Shown here: piece after piece, positions 24,501-33,166 of the stretch | Layout of the letters: every line of letters begins with the position of its first letter | How positions within the stretch are numbered: the stretch's first letter is position 1 | Source: Psychroserpens sp. SPM9 | GTDB lineage: Bacteria; Bacteroidota; Bacteroidia; Flavobacteriales; Flavobacteriaceae | Reading direction: 5' to 3' | Length of the DNA stretch: 64,000 nucleotides | NCBI RefSeq assembly: GCF_025153525.1 | Contig: NZ_JANZNR010000008.1 | Coordinates: forward strand, 124,001-188,000 | Translations under genes and position numbers: made by a program | Notes under the pieces: model-generated | Databases searched by the model: none | The model's input: only the letters and a program-made list of their open reading frames with translations | Told to the model about the DNA's origin: nothing

Positions 24501-25712
24501 TCAAAAATCACACGAATCGCTAACGTTTATGTTATCGATTTCTAGTTCTTTTAAAACAGATTTTATTTTTTCTTCTTCTTTCTTATTGGTACAAATTTGC
24601 CTTAATTTCGGAAGATCGTAAAAATCTATATCTTTTGTGTAGCCCTTTATATTTAAGTGTTCTATGAGGTTGTTTTCTAATTTTAGAGCATCTATATTTG
24701 GAGAATTAGAAATATCCAAAGAAATTAAATTATTGTCATCACAATATAATTGTGTCAAGTAAACTAAACCAGATGTATTCAATGTTTTTAGATTATTCCC
24801 TCCACATCTTAATACTTCAATTTCCAGATTGTTAGAAAGATTTAACTCTGTTAACATATTAGAACCACATTTTAAAACATTTAGGCTAACTAAATCATCT
24901 AAGTTTATTGATTTTAATTGATTTGTGAAACAAACTAAAGATTTTAATTGAGACAAATTAGATACGTTTAAATATTGTAACTCATTAAAAGCGCACTCCA
25001 GTTCAATAAGCTTAGTGCACTTCGAAAAATCTAATGAAGTTATATTATTTGATTTACAACTGAACTCAGTCATGTGAATCATTTTAGATACATCTAAGGT
25101 TTTTAGTTCATTACGAACACAATTTAACTTTTCTACATTAATTAATTTGGATTCGTCTAAGTCAGTTAATTTGTTTGCCGCACAATTTAATTCTATAATG
25201 CTATTAGATTTAGGTAAATTCAGAAACTCCAACTCATTATCTGTACAATTTAAATACTTTAGGTTCTCTAAATTTGATACATCAAGTTTTTTCAATTTAT
25301 TATACCCACAACCTAAGTATTCGAGACTAGTTATATGGTTAATTTCTAATGAAGCTATATCATTACCTAAACACTGAAGAACTGATAAATTTACTAGCTT
25401 ACTTACATCCAGAGAAGTTAATTTATTTCTCATACATTCTAAGTAAATCAGATTTTTGAAACTATTTATTCCTTCTAAGGAACTAATATTGGCTTCAAAC
25501 AATTCTAAATATCCTACTTTTTCGGCTTCACTTATTTGGATTTCGCCATCGTTGTTTGCATCTATATCTAATGAATTTCCATTTAAATCTTTGGCACTTG
25601 TATAACCGGTTTTTAGTAATTCTTTTTTGAAGTTTGCATCAGGAATATGAACCGTTTGTGAGTACAGAGAAGTCGTTAGTACAAGAAAGATTACAATTTT
25701 AAAGTATTTCAT
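24501..25712 (-). CDS. Secreted leucine-rich-repeat protein
   Basis: 403 residues. A signal peptide (IVIFLVLTTSLYSQT) is followed by HIPDANFKKELL, an EF-hand-like loop DANNDGEIQISEAE, then about 13 LRRs of 20-22 residues with consensus L-x-x-LDVSxLxNLxxLxCxxNxL (internalin-like, with Cys at the asparagine-ladder side). The C-terminus DNINVSDSCDF ends without a T9SS sorting domain, so surface export through T9SS is not supported. It is likely a periplasmic or secreted binding protein. Single-gene unit between two repeats. Confidence 0.9.
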   Translation of the reverse strand: MKYFKIVIFLVLTTSLYSQTVHIPDANFKKELLKTGYTSAKDLNGNSLDIDANNDGEIQISEAEKVGYLELFEANISSLEGINSFKNLIYLECMRNKLTSLDVSKLVNLSVLQCLGNDIASLEINHITSLEYLGCGYNKLKKLDVSNLENLKYLNCTDNELEFLNLPKSNSIIELNCAANKLTDLDESKLINVEKLNCVRNELKTLDVSKMIHMTEFSCKSNNITSLDFSKCTKLIELECAFNELQYLNVSNLSQLKSLVCFTNQLKSINLDDLVSLNVLKCGSNMLTELNLSNNLEIEVLRCGGNNLKTLNTSGLVYLTQLYCDDNNLISLDISNSPNIDALKLENNLIEHLNIKGYTKDIDFYDLPKLRQICTNKKEEEKIKSVLKELEIDNINVSDSCDF

Positions 25713-25758
25713 TATAATATCATCTGGTTTTTATTACTGTTATTTGATTAAAATGTTT

Positions 25759-25886
25759 TACGTGTTCGTTTATGGTTAGTTGCGTGTAAGTACGCTATTA
25801 TTTTTTGCTATGCAATATACTAAAAAGTAGGGAAGGACCTTCGTCTTAGCCAACTTGCGAAGCAATTAATTATACACGTTGTTGTA
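25759..25886. repeat. Array repeat, copy 11 (subclass B)
   Basis: It starts TACGTGTTCGTTTATGGTTAG, contains GTAAGTACGC, TTGCTATGCAATATACTAAAAAG, a hairpin GAAGG-a-CCTTC, CTTAGCCAACTTGCGAAGCAA and the end TTAATTATACACGTTGTTGT. Confidence 0.82.
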
Positions 25887-25887
25887 G

Positions 25888-26334
25888 CTAGTTTTTGTGT
25901 TTTAAACTATCAGAGGACTTGTTTTTGGACTTAAAATTGTACGTTTTAAACGTGCTATCTTTTAGTTTCAGAGCTTCGTCCATTTTCTGTAGCTGCATTT
26001 CCATTTCAGCTAATAAACTTTTGATTTTATAATGACCATCAATTAATTCATGAATTTTATTTCCTCCAAGAGAATCAATAGCTTCACTATATGACATTTT
26101 AAAGACTGTGAGATATTCCTTAGCAATGGTATCTCCTTCTTTTGCTTTACTATGTATAATATTTGAGAATTCCTCGTGATTAGAATAATACTTAACCATT
26201 TTATCAAAATCACTTTCTGAATAAGAAATCGAGTCTTTAATGATTTCAATGTTGTCATTCAAGTTCTTATCAGAAGAATTTTGAGCTTCAAGTGACAATA
26301 TAGATAGAAGAGAAAGTAATAAAAGAAACTTCAT
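25888..26334 (-). CDS. Hypothetical secreted/periplasmic protein
   Basis: 148 residues from the ATG at 26334, chosen because it starts a clean signal peptide (MKFLLLLSLLSILSLEAQ); the frame is open 8 codons further up. The mature part is charged and largely helical with a likely coiled coil near the end (KSLLAEMEMQLQKMDEALKLKDS). No family is recognised. Single-gene unit between two repeat copies and the last minus-strand gene of the array. Confidence 0.6.
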   Translation of the reverse strand: MKFLLLLSLLSILSLEAQNSSDKNLNDNIEIIKDSISYSESDFDKMVKYYSNHEEFSNIIHSKAKEGDTIAKEYLTVFKMSYSEAIDSLGGNKIHELIDGHYKIKSLLAEMEMQLQKMDEALKLKDSTFKTYNFKSKNKSSDSLKHKN

Positions 26335-26354
26335 ATAATCTTTAATAATTAACC

Positions 26355-26482
26355 ACAACGTGTTGTGTATGGCTAGTTGCGTTGGTTAGGTCTAATTTAG
26401 TAAAAGAAAACGAACCAGAGGAAAATCCGAAGGAATTTTCCGAGTACATACGAACCAAACAATGAATTATACACGTTGTTGT
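26355..26482. repeat. Array repeat, copy 12 (subclass A, best preserved)
   Basis: 128 bp from ACAACGTGTTGTGTATGGC to AATTATACACGTTGTTGT. The two ends are inverted repeats of each other. Inside are GGTTAGGTCTAATTTAGTAAAAG, AACGAACCAGA, the hairpin GGAAAATCC-gaa-GGAATTTTCC and CCGAGTACATACGAACC. It separates the minus-strand array from the plus-strand NTPase. Confidence 0.85.
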
Positions 26483-26487
26483 ACAAC
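26477..26487 (+). repeat. 11-bp direct repeat, left copy
   Basis: TGTTGTACAAC at the outer end of repeat copy 12; an identical 11-mer is at 30305-30315, on the far side of the NTPase gene. The core GTTGTACAAC is itself a perfect palindrome. Confidence 0.5.
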
Positions 26488-26613
26488 GTTTTTTAATTAT
26501 CATTTTCGTTTTTTTATGACAATATGGCATTGTTTTTTAGGAGATTATTATTAAAATGTATTTTTTTTTTGATTTGGATTGCTTTTTGTTAATGTATTGT
26601 TAAACATATAATT

Positions 26614-29600
26614 ATGGTTGATAGATTGAAGACTTTTTGGATTGGGTTAAAAGAATTAGTTAAAGAATTGTTCCAGAAAAGTGATTCAATTATCGATTCA
26701 AAAAATCAGTATATTAGTTATGATTCATTGACTCCAAAAGTCTTAAATTTTGAAGAAGTAGAGACTTATATGCATGCTTTAAAATCAGGAATTGATGATG
26801 AAGATATTCGTAATATAGCTTTAACTGGAACATATGGCTCTGGAAAAAGTAGCCTAATTAAGACATTCATAAATAAATTTAAGAGTAACTATAAATTTCT
26901 TAATATTTCACTAGCCTCTTTTGAAAATGGTGGAACGACCCAAAACATTGAAAAAAAAGTTGAATTAAGTATTATTCAGCAAATAATTTATCATGTTAAA
27001 GCCAGTAAAATACCAGATTCACGATTTAAGAGAATAAATAATATCACTAAATCTCAAATGGTTTGGTTTTTATTGGGTTTTTCTTTTTGGACTTTAAGTA
27101 CAATAATAATTTATGAATTTGATTACTTAAATAGTTTAAATCCAAGAAATTGGAATGGAAATCCACAATATTTAGATGTGGTTGCGATAGCACTATATAG
27201 TATATTTTTTGTAGGTGTTGCATTTTTAATAAAAAAAATCATTCGTTTTTTTAATAATTCTAAAATAAGCAAAGTAAGCTTAAAAGGTGAAGTCGATTTT
27301 AATAACGTAGACAAATCGATTTTAAATGAATATTTAGACGAACTTTTGTATTTCTTTGAAAGGAATCATTATGATGTTATTGTGATTGAGGACTTAGACA
27401 GGTTTAAGAACAGTTTAGAAATTTTCACTAAACTAAGAGAAATAAATTCTTTAATAAATAACTCAGAACAGAGAATCAACAAAGGAAAGATTGTATTTAT
27501 CTATGCTATTAAAGATGATATTTTTACTCAAGAAAAAGAAAGGACCAAGTTTTTTGATTTTATAATACCAGTAATACCAATTATTAATAAATCCAATTCT
27601 GCAGGAAAACTAAGAGAGCGCTTATTGTTTTTGGATGAAAATGACAGACCATCTGAAACTTTTATTGATGATATATCTTTATTTGTAGACGATATGAGAT
27701 TACTAAATAATATTTGTAATGAGTATTTAATTTATCGCAAAAACTTAAACCCTAAGTTAAACACTGATAGGCTATTGGCTATGATGGTTTATAAAAATGT
27801 AAGACCAGATGATTTTAATCTTTTAAATAATGGAGAAGGAAAATTGCATGACATCTTAAATTTGAGAAAAGAATTTATATCCAAAAAACTAATTGATGTG
27901 GATTTAAAATTAGATGAACTTAATTCCAAAATTGAAAAAATTGAAAATGAAAAATTAACCTCTGTAAAAGAATTGAGAGCAATTTATTTAAATACACTAC
28001 AGGATATGCTACCTCAATTATATGGTGTAAACTTTGGTTCAACTACATTTACTCCTAATAAGTTGGTTTCTGATGAAAAATTTAAAATGCTGAGAGATTC
28101 TACCAATATAAGTTACAAACAGCAGTATAGTGGAAATTATTTGCAAAATGTTAATAGTGGTAAGAAATTTAGCGATATAGAAAAAAATATTGATTCAGAT
28201 TTAAGTTATGATGAAAGAGAGAATCTTATACTTGAAAAGCTGGATAATTCAATATCTTCTTATAACATGCAGATAGATTCATTGAAGACAGAAAAACGTG
28301 ATATTTCTGCTTTAGGAATGGATAAGATTCTTTCAGAGACTAATTTTGATGCATTATTGACAGAGGATGTTCAAAATGACAGATTAATAATGTTTTTATT
28401 AAGAAATGGTTATATCAAAGAAGATTATTTTGATTATGTTTCTTATTTTCATGAAGGTAGTATTACTTCTAATGACAATGATTTTTTGCAAAGCATTAAA
28501 AGTAAGTTAAGTGTTTCTTCAGATTATAGTTTAGATAAAGTTGAAAATATTATTGATAGGATAAGTTTGGAGCATTTTAAAGATGAATATGTGCTCAACT
28601 ATGATTTAGTAGATACTTTAGTTAAAAATAAGACTAAGTACAACACAAAAATAAATGCTTTGCTAGACTCCTTAGTTTTTAAACAAGAAAGAGCAATTAA
28701 ATTTCTATCTGACTATAAAGATATTGGTAGAGAAGTTAAAGCATTTGTAAAATTATTATGCAAAAAGGATAGAAACTTATGGAAATTTATTGAGAGTAAT
28801 ACTGAATATAACTCAAAATTAAAAGATGAACTTCTTCTTCTAATTCTCAATAATTCGGATATTAAAGATGTAACTACTTTGGCAAAGACGTCAAGCATTG
28901 ATAAATATTTGTCTAATAAAAAAGAACCAATTAGTTTTTTCGCCCAAGTATCATCCTTAGAAAAAGCGAAAAAAATTATATCTCAATTAAAGTTAAAATT
29001 CAATTTTTTAGATAAACCAAGTCAATCTAAAAGTGAGCTTTTTGGTTATGTGAAATTAAATAAATTGTATGTCTTAAATAAGAGGAATATTGATTTTATC
29101 ATTAACCATGATAATAGCGAAGTTTCTCAAGAACAGTTAGATACTCAAAATTACACCACAATTGTTAACTCAAAAAGTGATAAACTTATAGAATATGTAG
29201 AAGATAATATATCTAATTATACTGATGAAATTTTACTTTCATTTACTGAAAATAATGATGAAAATGAACAAGCATTAATTAGACTTTTGAACAATATTGA
29301 ATTATCAGATGAGCAAAAAGAAAGATTAATTGAGCACAATTCGAATCCTATAATTGATTTAAAAACTATTGACGAGAATGATGTGAAGGCGATGTTGTTA
29401 AATCAATTTATGATTAAAGTTAACTGGGAGAATGTACTTAATTACTATTTGACCGTTGATCAAGATAAATTAGATGAGCCGTTATTTAATTACTTAAATT
29501 CTGAGAATATATATAAAGAACTTTCCAAACACCAGTTATCATTAACATCATATGATCATGATGATCAAAAGAAAATATCATTGGCTATTATAGAATGTAA

Positions 29601-30276
29601 TGAATTCGAGATTGATTCTTATGAAAATCTTTTAAAATCGGTGTTACAAAAGTGGACTGGTTTAGTCCTTAGTAAAATTGAAAAAGCAAAGGTTGAGAAA
29701 ATAATTGATTTGAAACTTATAAATTTATCAGTTATTTATTACGATGATTTAAGAAGTGATTTTAAAGGATTGCATTTAAAGTTTATAGAGGATAATTTTA
29801 ATGAATTTTTGGAAAATTATGATGAATATGAAATGGACGAAGATGAGATAACACAACTTTTAAATTCATCAAAAGTAAAAGACAATAAAAAAATAGAATT
29901 TATAAAAGAGCTAGATGAATATATAATTACTGAATCGAAAAAACTCGGAGCGAAAGTAACAGAGTTGATATCTAAAAATGATTATGGTGCTTTGAATTCA
30001 AGCTTTCTTTTAGGTTTATTTAATTGTAGTGATTCTAATGATGACAGGATTAAACTTTTTAACAATCAAGCAGGTTATTTATCGCCAGAAGAGGCAAAAA
30101 GTTTAGTTGCCCATTTATCTTATCCATATTCTGATTTTCTTGTTCCTAGAAAACAAACTAAATTGAAAGCTACACAACTTAATATTGATTTTACTGAAAA
30201 TCTAAAAAGAAAAGGTATTATTTCGTCTGTTTCAATTAAGAGAGGAAAAGTTAAAGTAGTGGCTAAATATTCTTAA
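26614..30276 (+). CDS. YobI/KAP-type membrane-associated P-loop NTPase, candidate defence protein
   Basis: 1220 residues. Walker A is GTYGSGKSS (72-80) and Walker B is YDVIVIEDLDRF (253-264) with a KAP/STAND-like D-L-D-R end. A probable sensor strand VFIYAIKDDIF lies at 294-304. Two hydrophobic helices (about 149-168 and 187-207) are inserted between Walker A and B, the arrangement seen in KAP NTPases. The opening YDSLTPKVLNFEEVETYMHALKSGIDDEDIRNIALTG matches the YobI-like ATPase family. The remaining 880 residues are long, helical and very Asn/Lys/Asp-rich with no recognised effector. Such NTPases are predicted in phage defence or other conflict roles. It stands alone, at the edge of the repeat array, and is markedly AT-rich. 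Confidence 0.85.
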   Translation: MVDRLKTFWIGLKELVKELFQKSDSIIDSKNQYISYDSLTPKVLNFEEVETYMHALKSGIDDEDIRNIALTGTYGSGKSSLIKTFINKFKSNYKFLNISLASFENGGTTQNIEKKVELSIIQQIIYHVKASKIPDSRFKRINNITKSQMVWFLLGFSFWTLSTIIIYEFDYLNSLNPRNWNGNPQYLDVVAIALYSIFFVGVAFLIKKIIRFFNNSKISKVSLKGEVDFNNVDKSILNEYLDELLYFFERNHYDVIVIEDLDRFKNSLEIFTKLREINSLINNSEQRINKGKIVFIYAIKDDIFTQEKERTKFFDFIIPVIPIINKSNSAGKLRERLLFLDENDRPSETFIDDISLFVDDMRLLNNICNEYLIYRKNLNPKLNTDRLLAMMVYKNVRPDDFNLLNNGEGKLHDILNLRKEFISKKLIDVDLKLDELNSKIEKIENEKLTSVKELRAIYLNTLQDMLPQLYGVNFGSTTFTPNKLVSDEKFKMLRDSTNISYKQQYSGNYLQNVNSGKKFSDIEKNIDSDLSYDERENLILEKLDNSISSYNMQIDSLKTEKRDISALGMDKILSETNFDALLTEDVQNDRLIMFLLRNGYIKEDYFDYVSYFHEGSITSNDNDFLQSIKSKLSVSSDYSLDKVENIIDRISLEHFKDEYVLNYDLVDTLVKNKTKYNTKINALLDSLVFKQERAIKFLSDYKDIGREVKAFVKLLCKKDRNLWKFIESNTEYNSKLKDELLLLILNNSDIKDVTTLAKTSSIDKYLSNKKEPISFFAQVSSLEKAKKIISQLKLKFNFLDKPSQSKSELFGYVKLNKLYVLNKRNIDFIINHDNSEVSQEQLDTQNYTTIVNSKSDKLIEYVEDNISNYTDEILLSFTENNDENEQALIRLLNNIELSDEQKERLIEHNSNPIIDLKTIDENDVKAMLLNQFMIKVNWENVLNYYLTVDQDKLDEPLFNYLNSENIYKELSKHQLSLTSYDHDDQKKISLAIIECNEFEIDSYENLLKSVLQKWTGLVLSKIEKAKVEKIIDLKLINLSVIYYDDLRSDFKGLHLKFIEDNFNEFLENYDEYEMDEDEITQLLNSSKVKDNKKIEFIKELDEYIITESKKLGAKVTELISKNDYGALNSSFLLGLFNCSDSNDDRIKLFNNQAGYLSPEEAKSLVAHLSYPYSDFLVPRKQTKLKATQLNIDFTENLKRKGIISSVSIKRGKVKVVAKYS

Positions 30277-30304
30277 TTAAAGTTTGGGATTATCGATAGT
30301 CAAA

Positions 30305-30315
30305 TGTTGTACAAC
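30305..30315 (+). repeat. 11-bp direct repeat, right copy
   Basis: TGTTGTACAAC, identical to 26477-26487. Its last base is the last base of the M1 peptidase stop codon (minus strand). The following ACTAGTTATAT resembles stretches near the ends of repeat copies 4 and 7. Confidence 0.5.
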
Positions 30316-32162
30316 TAGTTATATCCCAACATCTCATCAATTGTATTGCTGGTTACCGAGTGGTAATTGCCTCGCGCTTTATGGTAGATTTCTAAGGCTT
30401 CATCTACTTTATCATGGCGTTTAAAGGCTTTATAAAGTGTAGATACATACCAGCGTCTGCCAACACGAATTAAAAAGTCCTCAATCTTTTGATCTACATG
30501 ATGATCATGATAATCGTGATTAATCGCCTGTTCAAACCATACCATTGCAATATGAGAATTGCTAGAATTGGTGAAATGAAAGGCGTCATCTAGTCGCTTC
30601 ATATCTTCGACAGTTATACTCTCTGGGAAATTTCTAATAAAATGAACCCATTCTTGTGTTGTCCAATTTTGTGTTTTGGAAACGTCCACCGTTTTTTGGT
30701 CTAAAAAGGATTGTAAAGTACGTCGCGCATTTTCAAATTTATCTGAAACGATTACGGCTTGATTGTCTGGAATACCTGGTTGGTAAATCCATTCGTCGAC
30801 ATTAAATTCTATAGCATTTGGTTCTAAAAGATTCGTATTTAAGTAATCTACAAAGCCTTCCGTAGTAACTGTTGAAAAGGCATTGGTTTTAAAATAGTTT
30901 TTTAAAAAGGCGTCAAACTTTTCACGACCTACGGTTTCTTCTAAGGTGCGTAAAAATAAATAGCCCTTATCATAAGCGATGCTATTCATACCATCATCTG
31001 GATTTTTATTGGTGAGATCCAGTTTTAGTTTGGTCATTTCGGGCTCGTTTTTAAATCCTTCAACTTCTTCTTCCAGATCTTGTCGGCCAATTAAAGCAAT
31101 CATATTCGCTCGATCTTTTCCGTAGAGCGCTTCCATAATTCTGATTTCAAAATAGACAGTAAATCCTTCGTTAAGCCAAAAGTCATTCCATGTCGCATTT
31201 GTCACGAGGTTTCCAGACCAAGAATGGGCTAATTCGTGTGCAATTAAAGAGGTTAAACTTTTGTCGCCAGCAATAACAGTTGGTGTAGCAAAAGTTAATC
31301 TAGGGTTTTCCATGCCTCCAAAAGGAAAACTCGGCGGAAGGACAATCACATCAAATTGATCCCAGTCATAATCGCCATAAAGATTTTCTGCAGCGACAAC
31401 CATTTTTTCCATATCGCTAAATTCGGCTTGCGCTTTATCAACCATAGAAGGTTCGGCGTAAACGCCAGTTCGGTGACTTACGGCTTTATACTGTATATCG
31501 CCAACAGCCAAGGCCATGAGGTAAGGCGAAATGGGTTGCTTCATTTTAAAGGTATAAATCCCATCGGCTGTTTTTTCTTTCGGATTTTCGGCGCTCATCA
31601 CAGCCATTAATGCTTTAGGGACTTTGACAGTGGCATTGTAGGTGATTCTAATTTGCGGACTATCCTGAATGGGAATCCAACTACGTGTTAAAATGGCTTG
31701 CCCTTGCGTAAATAAAAACGGATGTGTTTTGTCTGCTGTTTGTTGCGGACTCAACCATTGTAAGGCTTCCGTTTGATCGGTTGTGTTATAAAAAACCGTA
31801 ATTGAATTTGTATTTGGAGCAATGTCAATAATTAAAGGGCGACCTAACTGTGCGTCAAAATCACCTAAGGTGAAGGTTGTGTCTTTTCCATCCGCTTGAA
31901 CCTTAGTAATGTTTAAAAATTTAGAATCCAGAACAATAGAAGTTGCTACATTATTATCAATAGCATAAGTGGCACTTCCAGAAATCGTCTTGGTATCAAA
32001 ATTAGCTTCAATGTCTAAATCTAAATGCGTTATCGCAGCTGTATTAGGACGCGCATACGAATGCGATTCTTCGACATACTTAGGAGTAATGGGTTCTTTT
32101 TTTTCGTCATGGCAAGCAAATGCCAATACGATTAAGGAAAACAATAGACTGTGTTTTTTCAT
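30315..32162 (-). CDS. M1 family aminopeptidase (LTA4 hydrolase-like lipoprotein)
   Basis: 615 residues. Lipobox AC (Cys17) after a short signal peptide places it in the periplasm or on the outer membrane. Hallmarks: substrate motif GGMENP at 282-287, zinc motif HELAHSW (His309, Glu310, His313) and the third ligand Glu332 in NEGFT. The C-terminal helical domain resembles the leukotriene-A4-hydrolase ARM-like domain. It trims N-terminal residues from peptides. Two small genes lie immediately upstream, probably in the same operon. It converges with the NTPase gene without a clear terminator. Confidence 0.95.
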   Translation of the reverse strand: MKKHSLLFSLIVLAFACHDEKKEPITPKYVEESHSYARPNTAAITHLDLDIEANFDTKTISGSATYAIDNNVATSIVLDSKFLNITKVQADGKDTTFTLGDFDAQLGRPLIIDIAPNTNSITVFYNTTDQTEALQWLSPQQTADKTHPFLFTQGQAILTRSWIPIQDSPQIRITYNATVKVPKALMAVMSAENPKEKTADGIYTFKMKQPISPYLMALAVGDIQYKAVSHRTGVYAEPSMVDKAQAEFSDMEKMVVAAENLYGDYDWDQFDVIVLPPSFPFGGMENPRLTFATPTVIAGDKSLTSLIAHELAHSWSGNLVTNATWNDFWLNEGFTVYFEIRIMEALYGKDRANMIALIGRQDLEEEVEGFKNEPEMTKLKLDLTNKNPDDGMNSIAYDKGYLFLRTLEETVGREKFDAFLKNYFKTNAFSTVTTEGFVDYLNTNLLEPNAIEFNVDEWIYQPGIPDNQAVIVSDKFENARRTLQSFLDQKTVDVSKTQNWTTQEWVHFIRNFPESITVEDMKRLDDAFHFTNSSNSHIAMVWFEQAINHDYHDHHVDQKIEDFLIRVGRRWYVSTLYKAFKRHDKVDEALEIYHKARGNYHSVTSNTIDEMLGYN

Positions 32163-32168
32163 AAGGAG

Positions 32169-32405
32169 TTATTCGTTGTATAATTGTCCGCGATGCGGTT
32201 TTAGTGCATCTCTAATAGGTTTCATTTCGTCATCTGTTACCACCATAAAGGCAATGCTATGCTGCGTGTTGAGTTGTTCAAATCCGGTAATTTGAAGGTT
32301 CGTTTTTTTAATAACGATAAACTCTTTAAGATGTTTTTCGTGGTGTTCGGCAATTTTTAAAGCATCGGGACCTCTAAAGTCCCAGATTAGTTTTAGTTTA
32401 CGCAT
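32169..32405 (-). CDS. Conserved hypothetical protein, 78 aa
   Basis: Starting from the ATG at 32405 (MRKLKLIWDFRGPDALKIAEHHEKHLKEF) it overlaps the stop of the SRPBCC gene (ATGCGTAA), a typical coupled arrangement. An earlier in-frame ATG at 32432 would enlarge the overlap and is less likely. Features: a ferredoxin-like alternation of strands and helices, AEHHEKHL, and the ending RDALKPHRGQLYNE. No named family; sandwiched between SRPBCC and M1 peptidase genes. Confidence 0.7.
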   Translation of the reverse strand: MRKLKLIWDFRGPDALKIAEHHEKHLKEFIVIKKTNLQITGFEQLNTQHSIAFMVVTDDEMKPIRDALKPHRGQLYNE

Positions 32406-32853
32406 TAGCAACAGAGGTTCCGTTTTCGGCAAAATTTTTAAAGTCTTGCATGTATTTTAGAGATTGCTTTTTAAAAGCACCTGGCATTATAAAAAGTAAA
32501 ATTCTCATTACCAAATTTAAGGGTAAAAATTCACTTACCGACGTCCATTTTGTAAATCCGTCACTCGTTTTTTCAAAATAGTTCTGCTGTACGTTATGAA
32601 CAGTTTTGCTGGTGTAGTTGGCATGAAATTCATTTGGGAAGTTGCGTTTGGTAATGGTTTCAATGAGTTCCATTTTACGATTGCCAAATTTATATTTGAG
32701 TTTCATTTTTGCACCAAGTTCTCCGGGATCACCTGAGATGTGTTCCGCAGAAACTAAACCGCGTTGCCAATGTTTCATGTTTTCGACATTGTCCATTTTT
32801 TTTATGAACTCGTCTAATGGCACATTCACTTTTATTTCTGTAGTATATTTCAT
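32398..32853 (-). CDS. SRPBCC (START-like) family protein
   Basis: 151 residues with the helix-grip pattern of SRPBCC proteins: MKYTTEIKVNVPLDEFIKKMDNVENMKHWQRGL at the N-terminus, then GELGAKMKLKYKFGNRKMELIETI and a long C-terminal helix (FKKQSLKYMQDFKNFAE). It binds a hydrophobic ligand or acts on a small molecule; the specificity is unknown. It is the first gene of an apparent three-gene unit with the 78-aa protein and the M1 peptidase. Confidence 0.85.
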   Translation of the reverse strand: MKYTTEIKVNVPLDEFIKKMDNVENMKHWQRGLVSAEHISGDPGELGAKMKLKYKFGNRKMELIETITKRNFPNEFHANYTSKTVHNVQQNYFEKTSDGFTKWTSVSEFLPLNLVMRILLFIMPGAFKKQSLKYMQDFKNFAENGTSVANA

Positions 32854-33025
32854 TTGAATGTAGAGGGATTATTCAACTTTAAATATAAATAGATTCATTT
32901 ACAATCTAAGGATTAAAAGTCCAATAGCAATAATTTTAGTTGAGTGGTCAATTAAAGTATCTCTTAAATTATATCAGCTCTAATTTCATACTAAAAAGGA
33001 ATCCTAAACGTTTCCAAAAAGCAAC

Positions 33026-33055
33026 TTGTTTTATAGGTGAATTGTGTTATTTTTG
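33026..33055 (+). promoter_or_regulatory. Promoter of the parvulin/MoxR operon
   Basis: TTG at 33026-33028, exactly 19 bp, then TATTTTTG at 33048-33055: a textbook Bacteroidota promoter. Transcription would start near 33062, leaving a leader of about 105 bases before the ATG at 33167. Confidence 0.82.
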
Positions 33056-33166
33056 CTGAAATTAGCTTGTATTCAGTTAAATTTAAAAAAGCGGCATTTT
33101 AGACTTTAAATAGTGCGCTTTTTTAAGGATGAGTTTACACATGATTATTAAAATAAAAACGTACAA

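Noticed and set aside
24501-25712. LRR protein as a host-invasion internalin
   Set aside because: Only the repeat type is similar; there is no surface-sorting signal and no pathogenic context.
8698-26482. Interpretation of the array repeats as integron attC sites
   Set aside because: The terminal motifs do not carry paired RYYYAAC and GTTRRRY cores in consistent positions (one GTTAGGT at 26.4 kb is not repeated elsewhere), and no integron integrase is in the window. The cassette-like organisation is reported without that label.
8698-26482. CRISPR array
   Set aside because: Repeat copies are kilobases apart, over 100 bp long and separated by genes; there are no short regular spacers or cas genes.
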